From: Acanthochlamys bracteata
Lineage: Eukaryota > Streptophyta > Magnoliopsida > Pandanales > Velloziaceae
Length of the DNA stretch: 64,000 bases
Reading direction: 5' to 3'
Assembly (NCBI GenBank): GCA_019914995.1
Contig: CM034126.1
Location: forward strand, 6,453,001-6,517,000
In this document: positions 51,101 to 62,941 of the stretch, in pieces
Layout of the letters: every line of letters begins with the position of its first letter
How positions within the stretch are numbered: position 1 is the stretch's first letter
The notes under the pieces: generated by a model
Seen by the model: only the letters and a program-made list of their open reading frames with translations
What the model was told of the DNA's origin: nothing
The model's database searches: none
Position numbers and translations under genes: made by a program

Positions 51101-52553
51101 CAAATAATGTGAGGATAGCAATTCATTAGAATTTATAATCTGGAAGAATCATAAACTGAGAAGGATGTTATAGAAGGAAAGGGAGATTATCCTAAACCAA
51201 TACGAGTAACTTCACCTGCACATATAGGCACACAGCTGTCACATATGAAACTCTTTCGTAAAATAACATCTGCAATTTCATGCCAAGATATGATGCTATG
51301 TCTAGAAAAATATGCACAAGTAAAATAAAATTAAATAGATGAGGCAAGACACTGTAAGAAATTGTTCAAGACTAGTGATTCATGTACTCCATAACAAACC
51401 TCAGTAACTTGTTATTTCTCACCTCCTTTTTTTTTTCTTTCTTTCTTGTAGTTGAAAAGGATTTATACTAGGTAGATAAAAACGTAGATCCTGAAAGTGT
51501 TGAAGAGATATAAAGAGTCTAGCCGATACACTACAAAGTTCAATCCAGCCTAAAAGTTTTAAACTAATAGTTTATTGAATTCTCTAGTATATTAACTCTT
51601 TTCTCATCTTATTTTTATTCAATGCAGACCAATCTAATTTCTCTTTGAACCCAATAATTTCTGCCCAAGAATGAGTCACCCATATTTTTCTTTATCCGAA
51701 CACCCTAGCGTGCACTAATTACATAAAAATGAATTCGGAAAACACATGGTACATTGGTAAATCACGAGATGTGCATGTTCAATTTTCCTAAACAAGAAGT
51801 CCAGCAACATTTTTAAAATGTTATTAAAAGACAAAATAGAGAACTAAACATGACCAACTATTTTTCCACTTCAACTATATCGCAAATTGTAGCTCATTAT
51901 ACGAAACTATCCAAAGCACCAAACAAAATGGTATAGAAGTTATTCTTAAAAATTCAGCGAAGTTACAGAAACAAGTTACCAACGTAACGAGAGCAACACA
52001 TTTAATAAGAACATTACAATAACTACTTATATATGAACATCAAAAGTAAAATACAACTCAAAGAAGAGAAGTATCACACCTTCACTATCAGGCACAGTAC
52101 GAAGAGTGAAGATGCTCTTGTTCCAGGAGTGGAGCCTCACACCTTCACTATCAAGTACAGCAAAAGAGTAAACAAGCACTTCTTCCAGCTAAGTGTGCTT
52201 CTCTATTTCTTAACACACTCCAATTTATAGGGCATTCCAATCTCCAACCAGTTAGGCAGAATAACAAATTATCCACACTATCTGGAAATCAATAATCTTT
52301 AATCTCAACATTCCAATAGAAGCATATTTTTTTCAAGAATCCAAAAGCACCTACCAAAAATCTTATATAACAATCCAATCCCACCTTCTAGAATTGAAGC
52401 AATTAACTGGAATAGAACTGCCCCTCTATGTTTTACCAACTTCTTTGCCCAGAAAATATCATTAACCATAAATTGAAGTATTTCTTACTTTTTCTAACCA
52501 GCCAATAAAAAGCTAGTCGAGGATGTGGGGATTTGAAGGTGCTAACACTACAA
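48112..52553. other. spacer between the inverted arms, no gene recognised
   Basis: About 4.4 kb. It has a short AT-rich MITE at about 48441-48692 (GATGCCGTTTGGTAATAG to CACTCTCAAACGAT), a GGTTCGGATTTGAT-type degenerate hAT-like stretch near 49700-49860, a block at about 51560-51720 resembling 3380-3540 (an LTR relic), and a 63-bp direct repeat (TCACACCTTCACTATCA at 52074 and 52137). Nothing coding is supported. Confidence 0.45.
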
Positions 52554-52735
52554 GTAGGATGGCAATTCGAATTCTTGAGTCGGTTTTGGGTCGACAAATA
52601 TCATAACCTGATCAAAACCATTCAACTATATCCGACCTATTTATTTATATCAATCAAAGTCAATTCTAACCCAATCTATTCAATAACCGGATTAAATTCG
52701 AATCGACCTATTTAATAATTAAAATTATTAAAATA
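52554..52735. mobile_element. truncated hAT-type MITE, GGTGGCAA family
   Basis: Starts TAGGATGGCAATTCG and continues with GGGTCGAC / ACCGGATTAAATTCGAA / TTTAATAATTAAAATTATTAA as in the first 190 bases of 44520-45379; the rest of the element is missing. Confidence 0.55.
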
Positions 52736-53087
52736 AAACATATAAATATTAATGTACAAGTATAGTGAAATTTCAAATGAGCAAACTAATAAATTTCAAG
52801 GGAGCAAGAGCTTGTGATGCTAATGGAAACTAGGAAGATTACTGCAGATATATATAGTGGTTCCTTTCACAACACTAGAGGAGTACTTGTTTCAAGAATA
52901 GTCCTGAAATTTACATGAGCTAGAGTATTGCAATAGTACAGATAACTTTGTTACATGAAGCTATCTAATAACAATCAATCATGTATATAATCATCAAATT
53001 GAAACATTTAGGAAGTAGAACTTCAATTTACTCATTTTTCTTGATTTTTGTAAGCATTTTTATACCATGTACTTATATATATATATA

Positions 53088-54055
53088 GGTAACCGCTATG
53101 TACACATTGTGCACTGTTCGTGCACATTGTGTACATTAATTCTCAGCCGTTCGATCACGATCGAGCGGCTGAGATTCAACACACCACAGACGCGGGCGTG
53201 ATCTCGTTCGAAGGGCACGCTAGTCATTTCGCATGCTCTTCTTACGGGATTAAGTTTTTTTTTTTTTTTCTATTTTCATTTCTTCCCTTCACGCGTTCGT
53301 CTCTCCCTTCGGGCTCCCGCGATCGCCCGCGCCCGATCGATCTCTGCGCGATTTGGCGATCGCCGGCCAATGTTTCTCCTAAAATCATCTTATTTCTTCG
53401 ATTTTCAAACCCATTTTCTCTTTTCACGCAGCCGATCGAAACCTCTAGCACCGAATCCCCCGGCGAAACATCGTCGTTGTCGGCCGACGATTGTCGTTCG
53501 GAGCGCAAAAACCGTAAGTTCTCTTCCCCAACTTCTTCTAATCGTTCTCGATTGATCAATTTCATCAATCGCCGCACCGAGCACATTATCCGCTGCGGGA
53601 TCCGGTAAGCTGAAAACTTTTTTTTTTTATAATTAGTTTCATCTATTTCGTTCTTAGTTGATTAATTTCATCATGATTCTACTAATTTGCATTCTTTTCT
53701 ATATTTTTCTTGAATTTTTGTGTTTTTTCAACTCGGGTGGCTATGACAGTGGGGTAGAAGAAGATGCGGGTATTTCAATTTCAATTGCAGGCATTTGATT
53801 TCGATTTCTGTTTGATTTCAATTACCTTTTTTCATGTGTTTGATTTTAATTCCACTAGAACAAAAATTTTCATATCGTTCCTCTGTTTTATGCAGATGAA
53901 CGGATACAGTAAAGATTGCCGAAGATGAAGACTGGAACGGAAGAGCCTACTGCTTTTTTTTTATATTTTTTCTTTTTTTCATGATTTTGGGAATTCAGTT
54001 ATTGAAGCTGTCCAGTGAAAATGGACACTAGAAACTGTCTAGTGAGCGTGCAGTG
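53088..54055 (+). repeat. left terminal inverted repeat of the MULE
   Basis: About 970 bp matching 58696-59668 in reverse, ending near AGTGAGCGTGCA. Contains a near-palindrome TGTACACATTGTGCAC...GTGCACATTGTGTACA, a second around CGATCACGATCG, a GC-rich promoter-like part (53290-53500), and exon-like pieces with GTAAGT and TTTATGCAG splice-like sites. Confidence 0.85.
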
Positions 54056-54765
54056 AATGTTTTTAAGGTTCTTTCTATGTATGTTTTGAAGGTTGTTGAT
54101 GTTAATTAAATGGTCCGGTGAATGTTCTGTTTGATTGTAATGGTCCAGAAACTTGTTGGCTTGGCATTTGAATGGAATGTAAATAGCTTTGACATTTGTA
54201 GTGAATGTAATTGTTCTCTTCACGTGAATGTATCAGTGAATGCTTAGTGTAGAATGCACATGTTCTGGATGAGTGTATGTTTGAACAGAACAGAATATTT
54301 GAATGCAGGCCAATGTTCTGTTTGAGTGAATGTTTGAATGGAACAGAACTTCTGAATGCATCAGCGGCTATATTCAAGTATATGCTAAATGTGCTGTTTA
54401 GTGAATTTGAATGAAAAATTTGGGTGAATGCATCATTTTGAGCTATGTAATTGTAAATGTAATGCTCAAGTGGAGCTATGTTTAAGTGAATGCAAGTGTG
54501 AGCTATTCAAGTGTGAATGCTCATTGTGAGCTATGTAATTGTAAATGTAATACTCAAGTGGAGCTATATTTAAGTGAATATAAGTGTGAGATATGCAAGT
54601 GAATGTAAGTGTGAATGCTTATTGCAAGTTATGTGTAATGCTCAAATAGATCGGATTTTAGTGAATGCAAGTGTGAGCTAATGCAAGTGAAGTTCAAATA
54701 TGAATGCAATGCTCAAGTGAGCTATGGTTAGTGAATGCAAGTATGAGGTATAGATTTTTAGATCT
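54056..54765 (+). repeat. GTGAATG-rich degenerate tandem repeats
   Basis: Plus strand dominated by GTGAATG, AAGTGTGAGCTATG and TGTAATGCTCAAGTG motifs. Parts repeat with a spacing of about 88 bp (AGCTATGTAATTGTAAATG at 54441 and 54529). Strongly purine/T skewed; not coding. Confidence 0.65.
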
Positions 54766-55435
54766 TTCCTTTTCTATTTTTTCATTTAACTGGTTTTTTT
54801 TATTATTTTTCTTTCACTTTTTTTTTAATTTTTATTTCACTACTTTTTCTACTGTCTATTTTTCAATGTTTTTTTTCAACTTTTCCCATTTCACTGCTTT
54901 TTTCATTACTTTTTTTCAATTCTTTTTTATTTTTATTTTACTGCTTTTTTCCACTTTTTTTTTTCATTGTCTTTTTTCACTCTTTTTTTTTATTTTTTCC
55001 CATTTCACTGTTTTTTTCTTTTTTTTTACTTCTTTTTTCACTGTTTCTTTTTTATTTCATTGTTTTTTTCACTTTCTTTTCATTGTTTTTTTCACTTTTT
55101 TTTTTTCATTTTTCCCATTTTACTATTTTTTTCTTTTTTTAACTTTTTTTTCACTGTTTCTTTTTCATTTTTTTTATTTTACTGTTTTTTTCCACTTTTT
55201 TTATTATCTTTTTTCACTGTATTTTTCATTTTCTTTATACCACTGCTTTTTTTTTCCACTTCTTCTTTCATCGAGTTTTTTCATTGTTTGTCTTTTCATT
55301 TTTCCCGTTTCACTGTTTTTTTTCATTATTTTTTTTTTTCACTGTTTCTTTTCATTATTTTTATTTCACTGCTTTCTTTCACTGTATTTTTTCCACTTTT
55401 TCAATTTCACTTTATTTTTTTTTACTTTTTAGAAA
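54766..55435 (+). repeat. T-rich tract with CACTG spacing
   Basis: About 670 bp of T runs punctuated by CACTG, CATT and CCCATTTCAC, over 70% T by eye. The long open frames across it (mostly Phe/Leu/Ser/His) reflect base composition alone. Confidence 0.75.
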
Positions 55436-55721
55436 TGCACAGAAAGTATAATAATTGAACAACACAGTTGCATATAACAAATTGCTCCTATACAATGCAA
55501 CTTAATAAGATTGGATACAACATCCAAATGCTTTCAAAAATGTCAAAATAAATTCATCATCTTACTCTAAATGAATAGCTAGCTCTTCTTCTTCACTAGT
55601 ATCTTCGCATTCACCATCATCTCTATTTTTGTCCTCAGCATCATCTCTTCCAAAAACTATCAATTAAAAGTGATAACAAATGTTAAGGAAAAAGTTTGAA
55701 TTAAAAAAAGAAGGTATATTA

Positions 55722-57992
55722 CTAATCAAAGCTAAGGAAACAATTATACTTACTTGTCTTATTCTTTCTATTTGAATTTTTAGGACAATTTCGTTTGTCA
55801 TATTGAACACTAGACTTGTTACAATACGTGCATTTTCTACCTATCTTTGCTTTTGCTTCTGTAGTGGCTTTCTCCAAACCTCCTTTTATTCTATTATTAC
55901 CCTTATAATTTGTTCCTTCTTTTTTTCTTCCCTTAGTTTGTGAGATATGAGGATTCAATAGTAAAACTTGAGATGCATCAATTGGAACTTGTATATTGTC
56001 ATTGGCAGTACATGAGTTGGCAACTGGAATGCTAATATGGACATTAGTGTTCTTTATTTCTCTAAGCCGCTTTGTTATTTCTTCTAATGCTTTCAATAAA
56101 ATTTTATACCCCTCATCGGTTTCAGCAGCTTCGTAAACCAATTGGTTGCAAACCATCTGTAGGTGTGTTGTTCTCAGTAACTCAGCATTTTCATGCTCAC
56201 TTACAAAACAACAATCATATTCAGCTTTATATTTGTTTGCCCCCTTCTTTCAACGCTGAAGAATAAAGTGATCTGGTATTTCTATATCTCGACTTAGAAA
56301 AACCTTCACAAAATGTCCACAAGGAATCCACATAAACTCAAAAAATTTGCATTCACAGTTATCTTTCTTTGTTGTTGGATTGAACTTCACCTTCCACTCA
56401 CGCAGATCACCTTCCATTCTAAACTTATAAATATAAGTCGTGTAGCCGTCACTACCCTTTTCATCGTCATGCAGAACATACTCGATTTGAGCTTTTTCAA
56501 ATTCTTGTTTGAACCTATCATACACATTTTTCGTGTACAATTTTGCTGCACTTTTTAAGACAAATGCATTCCCGTCAACAATGCGATACGAGTATTCACT
56601 CGTATAATCTTCTTTGTTTTCTTTCTCAATAATTTTTTTTAAGCACTTTTCATTCTTCAATACAAACTCTCTAAGAGTTGTTGTCGACCGAAAAAAATTT
56701 TTGTAAATACCATTCATACATTCGGAGCGTCCGGTAGTGTTCATGCCGACATAGAAAGTATCCAAGTGATAGATGAGTGCCCATTTTTGTCTAATCTCAT
56801 ATATTTCTTTGAGCCACATATTCTCATGCAATCCATATGTATACAGTAATTTTTTCTACCGAATCTCAAAAATGCTAGGAGTATAACTTTCTCTAATACA
56901 GCTCTTCATATCTTTTTTGAATTTTGAACTTTTGAAATACACATGTGAAAGTTTTTCGGCAAACTTTTTCATAATATGCCACAAACAAAATCTATGATGT
57001 GTATTAGGGAATACCTTCGTAACAGCTGCAGTCATAGCTCTATTTTGATCTGTGATAATTAAACATGGAGCATTACCGCCCATAGCTGCAAGCCATGTCT
57101 CAAAGAGCCACTGAAAGGATTATTCTGTCTCATCTCAAAGTAGTGCACAACTAAACTGGATTGATTGCATATGATGGTTGACTCCAGTGAATAGTGCAAA
57201 TGGCATTTAGTACACATTCGTGCGTTATGTGGTATCAAAGAATACCACATTACCAAAATACTGAAACTGTGTGTGTGATCTACCATCTATCCAAAAAAAA
57301 TTAATTGTCCTTGACTCTTCATCCATCTGTATTGCATAAAAAAAATTCGGGTCTTCTATACACTTTCTTTTAAAGAAATTAAAAGCTGCGGTAGTATCGC
57401 CATTGATAGGTTTTTTGTATTCCTTCGAGCGACACAAATGATTCCAACAGTCTCTGTCATCAAAACCATGCTGAGGTCCGTCAAATATATCTGTAATCTT
57501 AGTGACGGGTATGCCTTCATCTCGAAATGAATCGATCAATATTTTAGCTGCAAAGGGCAAATTTTTGCAAACAGGCATACGCATTCTTTTAGCCGGGCTA
57601 ATTAGGTCATGATTGTGCTGACCTTCATAACCTACCACTTCCCACAATCTATTAATTTGCTTTTTAACTCTCATTGTTGCAGAGCATCCGCATTTCGCCG
57701 TACTTGTGTTTCTATTTCTTTTTACTTCTTTCTCAAATCCGTCATTTGTCTTTTCCGATCTCCGGCTTCTATGGTGTCCATAACGATCACAAGTCATTTG
57801 ACAGATAGTGACTTCATCAGAATGAGATCGTGTCTTTTCCGTAGATCGGGTAACAGCACTAAATCCCACGGCTTTTTCATAATTTATATAGAATTATTTT
57901 GCAACTTCAAGACTTTCAAATGTCATCCTTAAGCACGGTGACTTATCATTCTCGTTGCGTATGTTTAGAGTTGGAAGGGAAGAAGAATCCAT
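55722..57992 (-). pseudogene. MULE transposase, FAR1/FHY3-related (in-frame stops)
   Basis: A single minus-strand frame of 757 codons from ATG at 57992 to the stop at 55722. It begins with a FAR1-type DNA-binding domain (GFSAVTRSTEK, CGCSATM, GQHNHDL), then the MULE transposase core with FDTT, ITDQNRAM and TGRSECMNG as likely positions of the catalytic Asp, Asp and Glu, then a SWIM zinc finger (CECKFFEF, PCGHF) and a C-terminal knuckle-like CTYC...RNCP. Stops fall at 57894, 57225, three more between 57224 and about 57120, one near 56853, and 56250; I see no frameshift. The transposase would cut and move the element in the nucleus; this copy is dead. Confidence 0.88.
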
Positions 57993-58695
57993 TTGACAAT
58001 CTAAAAATTCAACGCAAAAAAAAGAAATGTGTAAGCAACATCGTCTCTTTGTCAACAGTGAAGGAAATATAGGATCGTGAATTTCATGTCTTGGACGTGA
58101 AATACCTGTGTTGAAGTGTGCCATTGGAGAGGAAGAAGAGAAGATAATGAAAAAAAAAAAATTAAAACAGAGATGAACAGAGAGCTGCATCCTTCCTGCA
58201 CAGGAACAGAGAAGAAAAAATTTCAGCAGGAAAGAAATGCATGTTATTGCTAATGACAGGATTACCCTTTATAAGTGATGTCTTCTCTGCTCTGTTTTCT
58301 TCTTTAGTTTCTCATCTTTCAATTTTTTCTTTCTTACCTGAAAGAGTAACCCAGATATGTACACCCGTTCCATGCACAGCTATATTGAAATCTTAACAAT
58401 CCATTGCATTGAAAACTATATGTAATCTCCACCACATCAAACAATTTTTGAACAAAAACAGAACTTTTATTTCATATAACATTACATTTCATTCGCTAAT
58501 GCATTAGAAGCCCAATTTGAACAAAAACAGAACCTTTTATTTAACATTACCTCATTGATAATTACATTCACTGATGCATTACATTTTTCAAACAAAAACA
58601 ACACATTTACATAGCATCATCTTCACTGATGCATTATAATTTTCAAACAAAAACATACATAGAAAGAATTTTCACTGGACACTGCCAGTCAACAA

Positions 58696-59668
58696 AATGC
58701 ACGCTCACTGGACAGTTTCCAATGTCCATTTTCACTGGACAGCTTCAATAACTGAATTCCCAAAATCATGAAAGAAAGAAAAAATCTATAAAAAAAAAAG
58801 CAGTAGGCTCTTCCGTTCCAGTCTTCATCTTCGCAATCTTTACTATATCCGTTCATCTGCATAAAACATAGGAACGTTATGAAAATTTTTGTTCTATTGG
58901 AATTAAAATCAAACACATGAAAAAAGGTAATTGAAGTCAAACAGAAATCGAAATCAAATGCTTGCAATTGTAATTGAAATACCTGCATCTTCTTCTACCC
59001 CACTATCAGAGCCACCCGAGCTGAAAAAAAAAACAAAAATTCAAAAAAAATATAGAAAAGAATGCAAATTAGTAGAATCATGATGAAATTAATCAACTAA
59101 GAACGAAATAGATGAAACTAATTTATAAAAAAAAAATTTCAGCTTACCGGATCCCGCAGCGGATAATGTGCTCGGTACGGCGATTGATGAAATTGATCAA
59201 TCGAGCACGATTAGAAGAAGTTGGGGAAGAGAACTTACGATTTTTGCGCTCCAAACGACGATCATCGGCCGGCAACAACGATGTTTCGCCGCGGAATTCG
59301 GTGCTAGGGGATTAGATCGACTACGTGAAAAGAGAAAATGGGTTTGAAAATTGAAGAAATAAGATGATTTTAGAAGAAACATTGGCCGGCGATCGCCAAA
59401 TCGGGCCGAGATCGATCGGGCGTGGGCGATCGCGGGAGCCCGGAGGGAGAGACGAACGCGTGAAGGAAAGAAATGAAAATAGAAAAAAGAAAAAAAAAAA
59501 ACTTAATCCCGTCAAAAGAGCACGCGAAATGACCAGCGTGCCCTTTGAACAGGATCATGCCCGCGTTCGTGGTATGTTGAATCTCAGCCGCTCGATCGTG
59601 ATCGAACGGTTGAGAATTAATGTACACAATGTGCACGAACAGTGCACAATGTGTACATAGCGGTTACC
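58696..59668 (-). repeat. right terminal inverted repeat of the MULE
   Basis: Mirror of 53088-54055. Since the transposase is on the minus strand, this repeat should carry its promoter and 5' exons. Open frames within it (such as 59370-59636) mirror those of the left repeat and are not proteins of known type. Confidence 0.85.
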
Positions 59669-62600
59669 ATATATATATATATGTCAGATGATGCATGGAT
59701 TAGTTAGTGTGTTGTATTTTTAAAGATATTATGCAGCATGTCACAACTCTTAGCTTTCATTAGAACTATAACTGCTTGCTTCTCATCAGACAGTCTTAAC
59801 ATGTCAGTGAATGGCTCTCTAGCTTTCATTAACAAGTAGACCTCCTTGGCATTCTTTTTCTATCTCTTCTGTTAAACAAGAAGAATTTGATTAAAGTAGT
59901 AGGCAGTACTTCAAGAATAAGCCATCTACGCATATATATGCTCAAGAGTAATAACATCATAGACAAATGCAATGTCTTCTGATCTATTATTTTTATAAAT
60001 AATGCCTTCGTATCGACAACCTTTTCCAACTTGTCTTGCTGAACCAATGCAGGTATTAAGAGTTGTGGACATTTCCTTATAGTTACCCTCTACTAGCAAA
60101 TGAAAAACCAACAAAAGTTTTATGTACATACGTCTATATAAATATAGTCTTTGGTTATATCAACTCATTTTCTATTTCTTTACCTTCGTTCATACTTCAC
60201 AGTATTTCTTTACCTTTATTTATATTTTTTGAATTAAATTTTTTTAATATTTATTGAAAACTAAGATGCTTATTTAAACAAAAGGAGGTTGATATAAGCA
60301 ACTCTAAACAACACCTTCAATCACATTGTTTTTGGATTTTCTCAATACATTGTAACTTTACATAAGCCAAAAGTAGCCAATATTAAAGTGCAACCAAATG
60401 TCTTATGCAAAATTCCGAAAAGATTACAAAAGAGGTAGGAGTAATGGCAATTTTATTTTTCGTTGTACTCTATCTCACCAGAAGAAAATTTGAATAAAAT
60501 CCCTATGTACATAGATCGACTAATTTTCAAGGAAAACAGAGATCTCTTTTTTTGTCCCTTGAAGACTAAAGCAAGCATTTAGGACTTCTTCCTTGTAATA
60601 GAATTTTTTTAGAAAATAACTACTTAAATAGCAGTGTTCGAAAACTTTCCTCGTTTTTCGATTGGTTATCTAACAAAAAATCAGAACTCCTCTATGCTTG
60701 TCCGATTTTGTTCTTGATTAACTGTTATAAAGGATTCCCCTTTCAAATTTATATTTTTCTTTCTAATATACTTTTTGATTATAAAGTATGATTTATGAAA
60801 TACGTAATTTTGGTGGAAAAGTGCACATTTATATACACAGTTAGTTTCAAATACAGTTTTGGTCTTAAAAAGATTAATCTGATTTAATATGATTTTCAAG
60901 AATAAATTAGATTAGGAAATAGTTTCGAAAAGGAAGAATTACTTTGGCAAAAATTGCTTCACAGGGGAAAGAAAAAAATGGGCACATTTTGTTGGGTTTT
61001 CTGCGCTATACGCCTAGAATCCTCAAATTATTAGCAAGCAAACACAAATGATTTTTGGAGAAGAAATTCAAAGATATAGTTTTCCCAAGATTAGATTCCT
61101 TATTCCTCAATAAATAAAATGATTATTAGCAAACAAAGATGCAATTGTTGCGGCTTTCCTTCTAAATTTTCGAGCTAGAATCTCCTGTGTTACTTGGAGT
61201 TTTTGGCCTCTGTTTGTGAAGGATCCAGAAGCATAAGAAATTAGCGGCAGTATGTTTAAATATATTTATTCTTTCTCTGGTTTATAGAAGGCAGCAATTA
61301 TACAAGAAAAAAATGATTAAAAAATGAATATATTTAAGCACAAAAGAAAGGGTTCTTTTGCATGTCTTGCTTTTAATAAACAAAGAGTTCTCAGCCTATA
61401 GCAAGGTTTGAGCAAAACCAAAACGAAAGAGGAAAAGGAAAAAGGTATTGTAAGCTGACAAAAACACTTAACGCCAAATAGAGGGTCGTTTCTTTTAAAA
61501 ATAAAAAAACTTATAGAAAAATCAGAAAAACAAAAACTAAAAATAAAAAGAGAAGTCCCTACTGCAATAATACAAACAAAATTCTGTACTTTGATAAGTT
61601 TTACTGTTATTATCTTATCTTATCTTATATAAGAACAAGCATGCCAATCGTACTTTAAAATATAACCTTGTATGCTATCTAGAGCTCCGCAACGCTCCAT
61701 GTAATTTACTTAGATACTTCAAGTTGGTATGCACTTTTTTCAACGTGTTTATGTACTTAATCCATAGTTGCTCCTCCCATTGCAGCTCAGTGACGAGTTC
61801 AACCAACATGTGACCAGCGACTTCTTCCCTTAATGCTATAGACCTTATGAAAAATTTAAAAGAAATAGATGGACTTATCTATTTGAATATGATGGTCAGA
61901 TTATTTATTTGAAGGAAATGATGAATCTTCAGTTACTTCACCCTCGGCACTAGTCAGATAAAAGTGGATAGTTTCATTCTTGAAAGGAAATCAACCATCT
62001 TCGACCAACGTTAAGAAAGTAAAAGTCTCATGATAATTGATGTTAAGGAATTCCGCTACTTCTATCTATTAGTTTTATTGGAATTAAGTGCATGGATGCC
62101 ACGGTGAATAAAGTGGACACGGTTCAGTCAGCTCAAATCCATTTGCTTAAGATTTTTCAGACGAAGTAAAGGAATTTCACTCTCAGCTACGCTCATATAT
62201 TGCATAGGCAGATACCACAGAGCCAATTGCTCTACAAGTGCATCATGCTGACTAAGAAAACGTTTGTAAGTATTTATGATAAAGAACTTATTTAAAATGA
62301 AAAATGACCTTAATTTTACCTAACAAAAAATAAAATTTATACATACAAAAATTATATGACATATAAATATTTGTACTTTCTAAATTAAAATTTATAAAAT
62401 AATATAAAAGATTAATTGAAAAATATAAATATCTTTTTAAAATAACAAGCACTTGATAAATGTTGCCAAACTTCACCTAAGAGTTCTAACATCACTGTAG
62501 GGTTGCAAAACAAATATTCTAAGTCTTGTAAAACACTACCTGGTGTAGTTAGTAATTCTTGAAAGGAACACTATGAATTTCACAGCAGCAGATCCTTGAT

Positions 62601-62888
62601 AGATACGATAGAAAATATGTTGGACTTCTCAGGTATTGGCTTACATTTTCTCAATGAAGAAATTACGTCAGAAGATCAGATACATAACTCCCAAGATGAT
62701 ACCGGGTAGTCCATTTATTAAGTTCGAAAATTATAGCATTGCTGTGATAGCATTGTAATCAGTCAAAAGGAGAAAAATATTTGCATTAAGGGATGATTGC
62801 AGTATTGCGTTTTACCTTCTCTAGTTTATCGGATAATAAATAATGTGTAAGCGCGAAACATCAATCAGGTCTAAGCTAATAACATGTT
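59669..62888 (+). other. upstream region of RLK C, arm C
   Basis: Non-coding DNA shared with B and, from about 60360, with A. Contains an arm-specific insertion at about 61460-61610 (CTTAACGCCAAATAGAGG ... TTTTACTGTTATTATC) and the shared MITE at 62257-62476. The arm also carries the empty sites for the gypsy-type solo LTR (near 60645) and the hAT MITE (near 59805). Confidence 0.7.
62257..62476. mobile_element. MITE upstream of RLK C (shared with B)
   Basis: 220 bp between CTAAG (62252-62256) and CTAAG (62477-62481), ends AAAACGTTTGTAAG and GCCAAACTTCACC. Orthologous to 38606-38849 in unit B. Confidence 0.7.
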
Positions 62889-62896
62889 TATAAATA
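62889..62896 (+). promoter_or_regulatory. TATA box of RLK C
   Basis: TATAAATA, 53 bases before the start codon, as in A. Confidence 0.7.
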
Positions 62897-62941
62897 CCAC
62901 ATTATCCACCATGAAATTCATACAAGCCCTCCTATTAAGCC

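Larger units (their letters stand above)
53088..59668 (-). mobile_element. Mutator-like element (FAR1-type MULE)
   Basis: 6581 bp with long terminal inverted repeats, outermost GGTAACCGCTATGTACACAT, and a 9-bp target duplication ATATATATA (53079-53087, 59669-59677) inside an (AT)n tract. Mutator elements make 9-bp duplications. Between the repeats lie a minus-strand transposase relic in the right half and non-coding repetitive sequence in the left half. Confidence 0.92.

Noticed and set aside
53120-53608. 162-codon open frame in the left MULE terminal repeat, and its mirror at 59370-59636
   Set aside because: It begins in the transposon tip and runs through a poly-T stretch; the mirrored copy differs by indels, so there is no sign of protein-level conservation as one continuous frame.
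54704-55458. Long open frames rich in Phe, Leu, Ser and His
   Set aside because: They come from a T-rich repeat tract; any frame over poly-T with few A bases stays open. No domain, no codon structure.
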